In this document: positions 1 to 8,398 of the stretch, one piece after another
Position numbering within the stretch: the stretch's first letter is position 1
How the letters are laid out: every line of letters begins with the position of its first letter
NCBI GenBank assembly: GCA_017553815.1
Contig: JAFZJT010000104.1
Coordinates: 1 to 15,038 of the forward strand
Reading direction: 5' to 3'
DNA: 15,038 nucleotides
Origin: Clostridia bacterium
Lineage (GTDB): Bacteria; Bacillota_A; Clostridia; Christensenellales; CAG-138
Program-made: the position numbers and the translations under genes
Notes under the pieces: generated by a model
Databases searched by the model: none
What the model was told of the DNA's origin: nothing
What the model saw: only the letters and a program-made list of their open reading frames with translations

Positions 1-2045
1 CCGAACGAATAGTGGTTGAAGCTGTCCCGGAATGTATCCAAGCCGGTCCAGTTTTCAAGCATCGTGGTTGCGCCGCACAGGATCGGATGCAGCCAGCCCG
101 GCGCACCCGTCTGCTCCAGTATGCGGAACGCTTCGCGCTCCATGCCGTTGTCGCAGAGCGTCGGCAGCAGATATACCGTCGAAAGGAAGCCCGTGTTCAG
201 ATGATAGTCGGCGGCTTCAATCTCCTTTTTCAGCTGCTGAATCACCGGCTGTTTTTTTTGCGCAGAAACCAGATCGAGCGCAAGCGCACGGACATAGGCC
301 GCCTGATGTCCCGGTTGAATCGTTCCGTCGTCCGCGATCATATACCGGTCATATGCCGCTTTGATCCGTTCGGATACCGCACGATAGTGTTTTGCATCCT
401 CCGTTTTTCCGAGAATCGACGCCATATGCGAAAGATTATCGCAGCTGCGCTTGGTGTAGGCGGTGGCTACCTCCGGTTTTCCAAACCGTGCCATATATTC
501 CACAAACGCCGACGTGCTTTTGCCGCTTCGGAAAAATGCAAGGACTTCCGGCGCGGGTGGGAGCGGCTCGTTCCATTCTCCGTAATGGAACTTTGTATCG
601 TAAATCCATTCCCCGTCACCGTTTTGATACCACGGTTTGTCCGCATACAGCGGATTTGCATCTTTCATGCAGCGCAGGGAATAGTCCGTCCATTTCTTTG
701 CCGTTTCGTACTGATTCTCGAGAATCGACCGATCTCCGTACATCAAATACATCTGATACGGAATCCAGACCGCCGAATCCCCCCAGCCGACGCTGTCCTC
801 TCCGATGTTTCCGTTGCCCTCCGGTCCGGCGATCGCCATGTACGGGTCACGTTTCTGTATTTCCCGCACCGTTTCCGGATCGTGCATCGACGATGTAGAC
901 GGGAACGTGATGCCGACCTTCCCGCTCGCGTACTGCTCGATTGTCTGATCCTTGAGCCACTTTGCAAAGAACGGTCGGACGTTCATCAGATATGCGGCGG
1001 TTCTGCAGTAAATCATCGCATCGCCTGTCCAAGCATTGCGCTCGCGCGTCGGGCAGTCCACTGGCACGTCGAGAAAATTCCCCTTTTGACTCCACAGCGC
1101 GTTCTGCACCAGCTTGTTGATCAGCGGGTTCGAGCATTGAAAGTCGCCGGTTTGCTCGAGATCGGAGTACACCGCAACCGCGTCGCAGACAATGCTGCCC
1201 GGCTCGACGCCTTCGATCTGCGCATAGCGAAAGCCGAACACCGCAAAGTGCGGTGTGTATGATTCCTCTGCCGCGCCCCGGCAAATATAGGTGATTTCCT
1301 GAAATTCCTTCTTTCCGCCGTCGCAGTTGGCGGTCGAAAACACGCCGCTCGGATCCAACGCTTCGCCGTGTTTCAAACGCACGGCCTGCCCTCGCCGCGT
1401 GTGCTTCAGATGCATACGGACATAACCCGCGATGTTCTGCCCGAAATCGGCGACGAGATGCCCTGCGGCATCAAGGGAAAGCTTTCCGGAAATTGTTTCG
1501 TGTTCCGTAACCGGAACGCCTTCCTGCGGGATCAGAATCACGTCGGTATGCGCCGTTTCAATAACAGCAGACACAAAGCCGTGCGGTTCCAAACGCGCGT
1601 CATAGGTTTCGCCCTTTTGCAGATCGGTTCTTACGATCGCGCCGGTGCCGACCGAAAAGCTCGTATCGGTCGGGACGGTCGTTGTTGTCCCGTCCGCGTA
1701 GGTGATGCGCAGCTCGCCCCACAGCGCAAGCCGCTCGCCGTAATTGTCGTTCCAGCGCCACCATCCGTCCCCGACGGTTGTCTGCCAAAGATTTTCACCG
1801 GTCTTCAGCAGCGCGGAGACATCGTACGTCTGCACCTGAATGCGGTGATAATAGCTTGTCAGCCCGGGCGTGAACCGGTTTCCTGTTACGGCCCGGCCGT
1901 TGATCTCGGCCTCATACAGCCCGTGCGCAGTGAGAGACAGCGCGGCGGATGTCCAACCGGGCTTGACGCGGAACACCTTGCGGAATACCGGCACAAGGCG
2001 CGTTTCACGATTGTCTTCCGGATGGCAAATCCATTGCGGTTTCAT
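1..2045 (-). CDS. Alpha-L-rhamnosidase, GH78 (C-terminus cut by window edge)
   Basis: This gene encodes a GH78 inverting glycosidase that removes terminal alpha-L-rhamnose. 681 codons are visible from ATG at 2045, and the reading frame is still open at base 1. The start is supported by AAAGGAG about 7 nt upstream. The protein begins directly with the galactose-binding-like N domain (about 15-135) and has no Fn3-like leader or signal peptide, so it should be cytoplasmic. The signature DCPTRERNAWTGD is at residues 330-342; by analogy with characterised GH78 enzymes, D330, R334, E335 (general acid) and D342 line the active site. A GATTMLENW segment at 658-666 supplies the candidate base E664. 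The missing part is probably the C-terminal beta-sandwich. It is the last gene of the minus-strand run but has its own promoter candidate at 2103-2131. It differs strongly in architecture from the GH78 next to it, so it is not a recent duplicate. The family call is very safe; the exact substrate is unknown. Confidence 0.93.
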   Translation of the reverse strand, partial: MKPQWICHPEDNRETRLVPVFRKVFRVKPGWTSAALSLTAHGLYEAEINGRAVTGNRFTPGLTSYYHRIQVQTYDVSALLKTGENLWQTTVGDGWWRWNDNYGERLALWGELRITYADGTTTTVPTDTSFSVGTGAIVRTDLQKGETYDARLEPHGFVSAVIETAHTDVILIPQEGVPVTEHETISGKLSLDAAGHLVADFGQNIAGYVRMHLKHTRRGQAVRLKHGEALDPSGVFSTANCDGGKKEFQEITYICRGAAEESYTPHFAVFGFRYAQIEGVEPGSIVCDAVAVYSDLEQTGDFQCSNPLINKLVQNALWSQKGNFLDVPVDCPTRERNAWTGDAMIYCRTAAYLMNVRPFFAKWLKDQTIEQYASGKVGITFPSTSSMHDPETVREIQKRDPYMAIAGPEGNGNIGEDSVGWGDSAVWIPYQMYLMYGDRSILENQYETAKKWTDYSLRCMKDANPLYADKPWYQNGDGEWIYDTKFHYGEWNEPLPPAPEVLAFFRSGKSTSAFVEYMARFGKPEVATAYTKRSCDNLSHMASILGKTEDAKHYRAVSERIKAAYDRYMIADDGTIQPGHQAAYVRALALDLVSAQKKQPVIQQLKKEIEAADYHLNTGFLSTVYLLPTLCDNGMEREAFRILEQTGAPGWLHPILCGATTMLENWTGLDTFRDSFNHYSF

Positions 2046-2102
2046 GGTAGTTCTCCTTTTGCTGTCATGGCTCGAAGCCGACGAACGGGTTCATGCGGCT
2101 TG

Positions 2103-2131
2103 ATTGTATCATACGCACGATCTCTTCGCAA
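2103..2131 (-). promoter_or_regulatory. Sigma-A type promoter for the distal GH78 gene
   Basis: On the minus strand the 117-bp gap between the two GH78 genes contains TTGCGA (2131-2126), a 17-bp spacer and TACAAT (2108-2103), with an extended -10 TG just before it. Matches to consensus are 4/6 and 5/6. The expected start of transcription is near 2096, about 50 nt before the ATG at 2045. No terminator is visible after the preceding gene, so this promoter would add to read-through. It carries no copy of the TGTTACAT half-site found in the main control region. Confidence 0.5.
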
Positions 2132-2162
2132 CGAGTATCTTGCCGCGCTCGCGCGACGCATT

Positions 2163-4757
2163 TCACAACGCCGTATTAATCACAGCGACGGCGGCAGAAT
2201 CCCTTTCTTCCGGGAAATGATACGTACCGCTGCCGATCTCATACGTTTTGCCGTGCCAGCATACCGTCGCCGTTGCGTTGCAGGGAACCGTAACGGAAAG
2301 CGTTTCTTCATCATAGGAGACCTCGACGGTTCCGGCTTCGGTTTCCAGGCGACGACGGCACCGGCGGATATGCAAATCCGGGAGCGGTGCAATCAATAGA
2401 TGTGAAAAACCGACCGTATCGGTGTCAATGCCGCCGATGCGACGCATAATCCAGTCGTCCACGCAGCCGAACGCATAGTGATCGTAACTCACATACCGTT
2501 GAGTCCGCTGCGCCTCATCCGCATCCCACGCTTCCCAGATCGCTGTCGCGCCGTGTTCGACCTCATACAGCCACGACGGCATTTGGGTTTGCCAAAGCAG
2601 CGTACGGGCCAGGTCGCCGCGCCCGATCGTTTCCAAAACATCGAGCAGAAAAGGCGTCGCCAAAAAGCCGGTATCGAGGCAGTTGCCGTTCGCTTCGATC
2701 AAAGAAACCAGCTTGTCAGCATACGTCTGTTTCAGCCGGTCCGGGACCAGATCAAACGCAAACGCCAGCACATACGCGCCCATCAGCCGATCAGGCAGGA
2801 AACCGGCGTCCATCATCCCCTCTTGAATCGCCGTTTTCATGTTCGCTGCGATTTCTTCGTACCGCTTTGCCGTCTCTGTGTAACCGAGTACCGCGGCTAT
2901 GACGGACATTTTCCGTACCGTCTCATATCCGAAGAAAGGCGCGATGTAATACGCGGAGTTTTTGCACACCTCAAAACCGCCGACCGGTTCGGACGGGATC
3001 AGCCACTCGCCGAAGTGGAACCCGGTATTCCAAAGCCACTTGTCGTATGCATCCGGGATCGGCAGCGCACCGCGCTTTTGTGCGGCGGTGCGGATGACAT
3101 ATTCGCACCAGCGGCACATAGCCCCGTAGTTTTCTCTTAAAATCTGTTCGTTTCCCGTGGCGCGATACATGGCATACGGGACCCACACGATCGCGTCGCT
3201 CCATCCGGCAACACCGGTGGGGCGATCGTCGCCGAACCCGCGAACCACGTTCAGCAGCATTTTATGGTAGAGCTTTTCATAAGGCGAGGTAATCATCACC
3301 ACGCCGTCGTCTGCCTGATCGGCGCGCACGTTCTTGAGCCAGCCGGTTAAAAACGGTGTGACGTTTTCATTCTGAAGGGCGGTTTTGGCATAGACCAGAA
3401 TATCGCCCGTCCAACCGGCTTTTTCACGGGAGGGACAGTCGGTGGGAACCGACAGCATATTGTTCTGTTGCGACCAGCGCACGTTTTGATACAGGCGGTT
3501 CAGACGTTCGTCGGAACAGGCAAAGTCGCCGCCGTCCTCCTTGTCGGTTGTCAGCAGCACTGCCGTAAAATCTTCCTTGCGCACGGATGCGATCCCCGTC
3601 ACGCGGACATAGCGAAATCCGTGAAACGTGAACACGGCTTCATGTAAGAACGGCTTGCCTGCGGAAACCACCGTATCCTTTTGCGGTGCGAACATCGTAT
3701 TGGTATAGTTGCCGTCGGCGTCCAGAACCTCAAAATACTCGAAGATTGCTTCCGCGCCTTCCGGCAGATCGATCCATATTCTGGCACGTCCCGCCAGCAC
3801 CTGCCCGAAATCCACAACGGTCTCCCCGTTCGGCGTCGTCAGCACGTTGACGGCGGGCAAAAGTTTCTTCGGGCGTACGGGCGGCATGGGCTGTGCAAGC
3901 AGCTTTTCATAGCCGTATTCTTTTACGGCCACCGGCTGCGTGTCGGTATATCCCTTCCGAAGATCCTGCTTCTCCCCTTGAAACAGATCGGAGTAAAGAA
4001 TCGGACCCAAAGCACAGGTCTCGCTGCCGTCGGAACAGACAGAGCGCATCTCCCCGTTTTCCGTTTGATAATCCAGCTGGAACAGCACGGCGGGAGCCGG
4101 GACAGGGTCGGTCGTAACGGGACCGGTCTGTTCGCTGAAATACCAGCCGTCCCCTACCAGCAGAGAGAGTTCGTTTTCACCGGAGCGGAGCAAATCGGTG
4201 ACGTCATAGGTCTGCACATACAGCAGCTTTTCATAGGCTGTGAATTCCGGCGCGAATTCTCTGTCGTCGGGTCTGATGCCGTTTACGGTCAATCGGTACA
4301 TGCCGTAGGCCGTTGCACGCAGCGTCGCCTTGCGGATCTCCGCGGGCAGACAGAACCGTTTCAAAAACCGCACGGGCGGAAAGGTGCCGCCGTACTTGTA
4401 TTCCGCCGCCGACACGCGCGGGATCGTGCTTTCGATCCACTTTGCCGACCATTCGGTGCGTGCCGTTGAAAAATGCGTCTCGGCGCTTGCCGTTTCTCCG
4501 TCCGTCGTGATAACCGTCACACGGAAACGACAGTCCGCGCCTTCGGAGAGGGGTTTGCCTTCATAGGGAACGTATGCCTGTTTTTGCGAAGCCACTTCGC
4601 CGGAATCCCAAACGGGAATGCCGTTCGCAAACACCTCGATACGATAGGATTTCTGCATGACGCTCCGCCGATCGCTTTGCAGCTTCCATGAGAAATACGG
4701 CGCTCCCTCCACGACCGGAGCGATCATTTTGTTTGTCATCAGATCATACAGCTGCAT
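2163..4757 (-). CDS. Alpha-L-rhamnosidase, GH78 (complete, five-domain)
   Basis: This is a complete 864-residue GH78 alpha-L-rhamnosidase. The frame is open up to 4823, but ATG at 4757 is the better start because AGGAAAGGA lies just upstream and the protein then begins with the typical Fn3-like domain. Expected domain order is: Fn3-like 1-105; galactose-binding-like N domain about 130-290; beta domain about 300-405; alpha/alpha-barrel catalytic domain about 410-755; C-terminal beta-sandwich about 760-864. The signature DCPSREKAGWTGD is at 440-452, so D440, R444, E445 (acid) and D452 match the conserved active-site set. HGATAIWEAW at 735-744 gives the candidate base E742. There is no signal peptide, which points to cytoplasmic hydrolysis of imported oligosaccharides. 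The gene lies 35 bp behind the GPH transporter and is probably cotranscribed with it. The aglycone or oligosaccharide preference cannot be read from sequence. Confidence 0.95.
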   Translation of the reverse strand: MQLYDLMTNKMIAPVVEGAPYFSWKLQSDRRSVMQKSYRIEVFANGIPVWDSGEVASQKQAYVPYEGKPLSEGADCRFRVTVITTDGETASAETHFSTARTEWSAKWIESTIPRVSAAEYKYGGTFPPVRFLKRFCLPAEIRKATLRATAYGMYRLTVNGIRPDDREFAPEFTAYEKLLYVQTYDVTDLLRSGENELSLLVGDGWYFSEQTGPVTTDPVPAPAVLFQLDYQTENGEMRSVCSDGSETCALGPILYSDLFQGEKQDLRKGYTDTQPVAVKEYGYEKLLAQPMPPVRPKKLLPAVNVLTTPNGETVVDFGQVLAGRARIWIDLPEGAEAIFEYFEVLDADGNYTNTMFAPQKDTVVSAGKPFLHEAVFTFHGFRYVRVTGIASVRKEDFTAVLLTTDKEDGGDFACSDERLNRLYQNVRWSQQNNMLSVPTDCPSREKAGWTGDILVYAKTALQNENVTPFLTGWLKNVRADQADDGVVMITSPYEKLYHKMLLNVVRGFGDDRPTGVAGWSDAIVWVPYAMYRATGNEQILRENYGAMCRWCEYVIRTAAQKRGALPIPDAYDKWLWNTGFHFGEWLIPSEPVGGFEVCKNSAYYIAPFFGYETVRKMSVIAAVLGYTETAKRYEEIAANMKTAIQEGMMDAGFLPDRLMGAYVLAFAFDLVPDRLKQTYADKLVSLIEANGNCLDTGFLATPFLLDVLETIGRGDLARTLLWQTQMPSWLYEVEHGATAIWEAWDADEAQRTQRYVSYDHYAFGCVDDWIMRRIGGIDTDTVGFSHLLIAPLPDLHIRRCRRRLETEAGTVEVSYDEETLSVTVPCNATATVCWHGKTYEIGSGTYHFPEERDSAAVAVINTAL

Positions 4758-4792
4758 CTTGTACGGTCCTTTCCTGTTCTTCACGGTTTGAT

Positions 4793-6265
4793 TCAATACT
4801 TTCGGGAAAGCTGCGCTTCGCATTCTTCGCGCGTGATTTCACCGGCATTGCATTTGGCCATCAGTTCGACGTCTTTGTCTTTCAAACGATAGAAGAGGAA
4901 CACGACGACGCTGAGAACCGTTCCGATCGCCGGAATCAACATATAGATCATCCACATGGCATCGAGCGCCGACTGCGGCTGTGCGATATTTTGTGCAGCC
5001 AGATCTGCAAAGTCCGTGGCTTCTACCGGCACCCAGTCGGAGAGTCCCAGCAGGAATAAGCCGAGCGAAGATGCGATGGAAGTAGAGAGCTTGGTTACAA
5101 AAGACTGCAGACTGGTCATGATTCCGGAGCAGTCCTTTCCCGTCTTGTATCGCGTGTACTCGATCGTGTCGGGCAGCAGAAAGCTTTGCGCCATCTTACT
5201 CATATTGCTCGGAGCCGCCTGAATGACCAATAACGCCGCTACCAGCGTAAAGCTGTTCCCGACGAAGTAGATCATAAAATAGAAGAATGCGCCGATCAGA
5301 CCGGTCACCAGAACAACCCGGAGCTTTCCGAACCGTTTGCAGGCACGGTCGGTGTTCATCTGTGCGATCAGCTGCGGCACAATGGCGAGAAAGATCGGAA
5401 TCGCCAGAATCAGCGAGGAGTGGAAATGATAGTAGCTGACAAACGTGCCGATCGCCCCACCCGTCGCCAAACCGTTGATCAGAAGATTCGAGAGCAGCAG
5501 AATCATCAGATATTTATTCGTCTTGACGCATTTCAGCATATCTCTGAGAGAATAATGCTCCTTCTCCTGCTCGTCGACATTGTTCAATTCGGTATTGTAC
5601 TCTTTGACCTTCGTTGCGATGGGCAGCATCATAAAGAAGAAAATGATCGCCGAACCCAGCGCGACCAGCCGCAGAGGAATCCCCACATATTCACTGACCA
5701 AAGTCATCCATACGACCTGTACCAGTATCACAGCCAAACCGCCGACAGCGGTTTTGTATTTGATGATATGATTGCGCTCATCCAAATTATCGGTCAGCGT
5801 AACCATCATCGAATTCATCGGCACTTCGACGAGCGTATAGCCAAAGTCATACAGAATGTAGAAGACCGTAAACCAAATCAGCTTGCCGCTCATCGGCATG
5901 CTTGTCGGCATCAGAAAGAACAGGATCGTGAACAAAGGGAACAAGGCAAAGGTCAGACGGAACCAGGGAAGGTATTTTCCTTCACCGGTAATCTTCCGGA
6001 AGACCGTCAGCCGATCCAGATGCAGGCGGTCGATGAAATAGCCGAAGATCACGTCGTCCAACGCGTCAATGATTTTCACGGCAAGCATTACGCCTGCAAC
6101 CAGCTTCAAATCAATGCCCTGAAAAATCAGAAACAGCGTCATAAAGCTCGTGACAATGCCGCCTTCGCAGCAGCGACCGATTTCACCGATGAGATAGGCG
6201 CGCCGCTCGGCTTTGGACGTATGCCATCCTTCTTTTGAGATGAGTGCTTTCTTTTGTTTTTTCAT
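4793..6265 (-). CDS. GPH-family sugar:cation symporter (MelB/XynB/UidB-like MFS)
   Basis: The product is a 490-residue, highly hydrophobic protein of the glycoside-pentoside-hexuronide:cation symporter family, expected to have 12 membrane helices. The family signature in the second helix/loop is visible at about 64-80 (DALDDVIFGYFIDR, the counterpart of NDAxxDPxxGxxxDR). A cytoplasmic basic/acidic stretch near the middle (about 205-230) separates the two six-helix halves. Start ATG at 6265 has GGAGGG 6 nt upstream. Its ATG overlaps the esterase stop as ATGA, so translation is probably coupled. Placed between an esterase and two rhamnosidases, it most likely imports the rhamnosylated substrate by cation symport. 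Family members also move xylosides, glucuronides and melibiose, so the substrate here is inferred only from neighbours. Confidence 0.9.
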   Translation of the reverse strand: MKKQKKALISKEGWHTSKAERRAYLIGEIGRCCEGGIVTSFMTLFLIFQGIDLKLVAGVMLAVKIIDALDDVIFGYFIDRLHLDRLTVFRKITGEGKYLPWFRLTFALFPLFTILFFLMPTSMPMSGKLIWFTVFYILYDFGYTLVEVPMNSMMVTLTDNLDERNHIIKYKTAVGGLAVILVQVVWMTLVSEYVGIPLRLVALGSAIIFFFMMLPIATKVKEYNTELNNVDEQEKEHYSLRDMLKCVKTNKYLMILLLSNLLINGLATGGAIGTFVSYYHFHSSLILAIPIFLAIVPQLIAQMNTDRACKRFGKLRVVLVTGLIGAFFYFMIYFVGNSFTLVAALLVIQAAPSNMSKMAQSFLLPDTIEYTRYKTGKDCSGIMTSLQSFVTKLSTSIASSLGLFLLGLSDWVPVEATDFADLAAQNIAQPQSALDAMWMIYMLIPAIGTVLSVVVFLFYRLKDKDVELMAKCNAGEITREECEAQLSRKY

Positions 6266-7737
6266 TTCTTTCCCTCCTCATACGGGCAAACCGTACCGTG
6301 TTTGATTGTCATACCTTTCCGATTGACGCGAACCGTCGGCAGTTCAGCCGGCGCCTTGCCCTGTTCGACCCATGCGATCAACGCCCGCATTCCCGTTGTT
6401 TCCGTGAGTCCCGGTCCGAAGTAATCGCAGGTACCGTGTCCGTCTCCGGGCGTGATATACAGCCGCAGAAAATCGTCTTTGTGTTCTACTCTGCGCCAGT
6501 AATCGATCGTTCCGTCAACCGGAATCAAGGGATCGGCTGTCCCGTGATCGATCATCAACTTTCCGCCATGCGCGCGAAACGCCGAGAGATCGGCATTGTC
6601 CGCCGCTGCCGCAGAAAACTTTTCAACGCTCCGATCAAACAGCCGGACAAATTCCGCGCGTGTCATATCGTATCCCCGAAACCGCTCGTTTTCCGTTACC
6701 CAGCAGAGATGATGCCGGCTGAGAAAGAACGGTCTCGGCCGTTTGGTCAAAAGCTGATAATAGTATCCGCCGACCGGGACGACGACGTTCCAGAACTGTA
6801 CGCCGGGACGAAAACTGTACCAAAGAAAACTGCCGTCCGGTCTGCGCGGGCCATCCCAAAGCTGACGGATGATTTCCGCGTCTGTTTTGGTAAAGCCGTC
6901 CTTGCCGACCATTGAAAACGGATCGAAATCCACCCTGTCCGTCCGGCGATAGAAAGCCGCTTCTCCGCCAACACTGTCACGCACGGCTGCGGTCATGCGC
7001 TTCATTTTCGCTGCGGGCAGAACCGTTCCCGCATCGTTCATCACGGCGAGCGCCCAGTATCCTTCCGTCAGGAATTTCGTCCAGTTGATTGCCGGGCAGC
7101 TTGCCCAAATACCGTCATAGTCTTTCGGCCATTCCTGCGCTTCCACCATCGCCTGCCGTCCGCCGCCGCTGCCGCCGTGAAAATAGCTGTACTGCACAGG
7201 CCTTTCGTGCAGGATCTCCGCAATCCTTTTTCCGATCACCGTCATAAAATGCGTACTGCGGCTGCGCCAATTCTCATACCGCTCCCAATCGAAGACGCCT
7301 TTTTGAACCGCCCATTGTTTTTTTCCGTTTCCGGCGTCTGTGGTCGCAGCGGTAAACCCGTTCATCACGGCTTTGGGCAGTGTTTGTCCGCGTGAGGTGT
7401 TGCGCGGTCGCTTGATGTACTGCGCACCGCCGGTCGCGGTTCCGCCGCCGCCGGTTCCGATAAAGCGATCGTTCCATGCAAGCGGCGACCAGACCGTGAC
7501 GGTTTCTTCGTGAACGCCGGTGCGGTGCCGGATCGTCACTTCGACAAACGGCGGCAGTCCCGTGATCTTCACCGGCGGTCGCCGGTATACGCCGGATTCC
7601 CTGACGGAGACGGAAGTGACCTTGATGTCAGAATCGTCCAGCGCCCTTTGCAGGAATGCCGCGTTCGCTCGCTGCCGGATCCCCGGTGTTTCCCGCAATG
7701 CCGCGACGTCGTAGAATAGTTGATTGTCTCTTTCCAT
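6262..7737 (-). CDS. Tannase/feruloyl-esterase family hydrolase, cytoplasmic and lacking the usual disulfide
   Basis: The product is a 491-residue alpha/beta-hydrolase of the tannase/feruloyl esterase family. The frame is open to 7800, but AGAGGA sits 5 nt before ATG at 7737 (a second ATG at 7743 is too close to it), so 7737 is preferred. The predicted catalytic triad is S190 in HGGSGGGRQ, D402 in GTADPLIP and H434 in PGDGHGTCDY. Known fungal and many bacterial members have Cys directly before the serine and directly after the histidine, joined as the CS-D-HC disulfide. Here these positions are G189 and G435, and no signal peptide is present, fitting a reducing cytoplasm. As first gene of the minus-strand operon, with its stop overlapping the transporter start, it probably cleaves an aromatic acyl or other ester from an imported glycoside. 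Activity on gallate, ferulate or another ester is not decidable. Confidence 0.85.
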   Translation of the reverse strand: MERDNQLFYDVAALRETPGIRQRANAAFLQRALDDSDIKVTSVSVRESGVYRRPPVKITGLPPFVEVTIRHRTGVHEETVTVWSPLAWNDRFIGTGGGGTATGGAQYIKRPRNTSRGQTLPKAVMNGFTAATTDAGNGKKQWAVQKGVFDWERYENWRSRSTHFMTVIGKRIAEILHERPVQYSYFHGGSGGGRQAMVEAQEWPKDYDGIWASCPAINWTKFLTEGYWALAVMNDAGTVLPAAKMKRMTAAVRDSVGGEAAFYRRTDRVDFDPFSMVGKDGFTKTDAEIIRQLWDGPRRPDGSFLWYSFRPGVQFWNVVVPVGGYYYQLLTKRPRPFFLSRHHLCWVTENERFRGYDMTRAEFVRLFDRSVEKFSAAAADNADLSAFRAHGGKLMIDHGTADPLIPVDGTIDYWRRVEHKDDFLRLYITPGDGHGTCDYFGPGLTETTGMRALIAWVEQGKAPAELPTVRVNRKGMTIKHGTVCPYEEGKK

Positions 7738-7747
7738 ATCCATCCTC

Positions 7748-7776
7748 TTGACAACGCTTGATAGAAGTGTTACATT
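7748..7776 (+). promoter_or_regulatory. Promoter for the TetR-hydrolase operon
   Basis: A perfect -35 TTGACA (7748-7753) is followed by a 17-bp spacer and TACATT (7771-7776, 4/6 to consensus). The -10 lies inside the left arm of the 7765-7802 inverted repeat, so a bound repressor would occlude it. The predicted transcript starts near 7783 and leaves a leader of about 90 nt before the TetR ATG. Confidence 0.55.
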
Positions 7777-7802
7777 TGTTTCATGTAACAAATGTAACAC
7801 TT
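7765..7802. promoter_or_regulatory. Perfect 16-bp inverted repeat, probable TetR operator
   Basis: AAGTGTTACATTTGTT (7765-7780) is repeated exactly as its reverse complement at 7787-7802, separated by 6 bp (TCATGT). Inside, the half-site TGTTACAT occurs at 7768-7775 and, inverted, at 7783-7790 and 7792-7799, so overlapping dimer sites are possible. A further partial copy, TGTAACAAAT, lies at 7846-7855 in the TetR leader. The repeat is centred between the divergent esterase and TetR genes. The neighbouring TetR protein is the obvious ligand, giving repression of both units and autoregulation. The symmetry is seen directly; the protein partner is inferred. Confidence 0.8.
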
Positions 7803-7819
7803 ATGTGGAAACAGGGCAA
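7791..7819 (-). promoter_or_regulatory. Promoter for the esterase-transporter-rhamnosidase operon
   Basis: On the minus strand, TTGCCC (7819-7814, 4/6) is followed by 17 bp and TACATT (7796-7791, 4/6). This -10 is the mirror image of the plus-strand -10 because both lie in the arms of the same inverted repeat. Transcription would begin near 7784, about 47 nt before the esterase ATG. Confidence 0.45.
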
Positions 7820-7873
7820 GCGTTATTTGAGAAAAAGCAAAGAACTGTAACAAATTGCGGAGGATTGTATCAC

Positions 7874-8398
7874 ATGGAACGCAAGAATGCGGCACACGAA
7901 GTCGTTGTCGAGAGCATGACGGAAGCGTTATTGCTGCTGATGCAGCAAAAGCCGCTCGCAGAAATCACCATATCCGAACTCTGTGAAAAAGCGGGCGTCA
8001 GCAGAATCAGCTTTTATCGGAATTTCGCGTCGGCGGATGATATTCTGATCCAGCACCTGACTGCCTGTACCAATAACTGGTGGAAGTCGTATTCCCGAAG
8101 AACGGAGGAGGATTTCTACCGGAATTTCTGGTCGGAGCTTTTGGCCGAATACCGGAAGAATCGGGAATTGATTCTGCTGATCTACCGAAACGGACGTTCT
8201 CATATTATCAAGGAACACATTTTTGCATGCTGTTCCGTTCAAACAGCGGCGGATGAGAGAGAGGCGTATTTGCGGGCAGCGCTTGCCGGCGCGTTATACG
8301 GGCTTGTGGATGAATGGATCCGGCGCGGCATGGGAACGCTCCCGAAGGATTTCAGCTTGCACGATCTTCGTTTTGAAAAACCGGAGGAACAGGCATGA
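7874..8398 (+). CDS. TetR/AcrR-family transcriptional regulator
   Basis: The product is a 174-residue TetR-type regulator. ATG at 7874 is chosen because GGAGG lies 10 nt upstream; the frame is open further upstream to 7724, but that would run through the operator. The N-terminal helix-turn-helix is clear: ITISELCEKAGVSRISFYRN at about 31-50, followed by the usual ASADDIL helix. The C-terminal part is short and resembles the Firmicutes TetR_C_8-type domain rather than the long ligand domains of TetR itself. Its TGA overlaps the next ATG (ATGA). Position beside the 7765-7802 palindrome suggests that it represses both divergent units until a ligand derived from the imported glycoside binds. The ligand is unknown. 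Confidence 0.92.
   Translation: MERKNAAHEVVVESMTEALLLLMQQKPLAEITISELCEKAGVSRISFYRNFASADDILIQHLTACTNNWWKSYSRRTEEDFYRNFWSELLAEYRKNRELILLIYRNGRSHIIKEHIFACCSVQTAADEREAYLRAALAGALYGLVDEWIRRGMGTLPKDFSLHDLRFEKPEEQA

Noticed and set aside
12..6238. Long plus-strand open frames opposite the rhamnosidases and transporter (e.g. 12-1262, 3681-4469, 5420-6238)
   Set aside because: They are antisense to genes with clear motifs, have low-complexity Arg/His/Gln-rich translations, and have no ribosome sites or recognisable domains.
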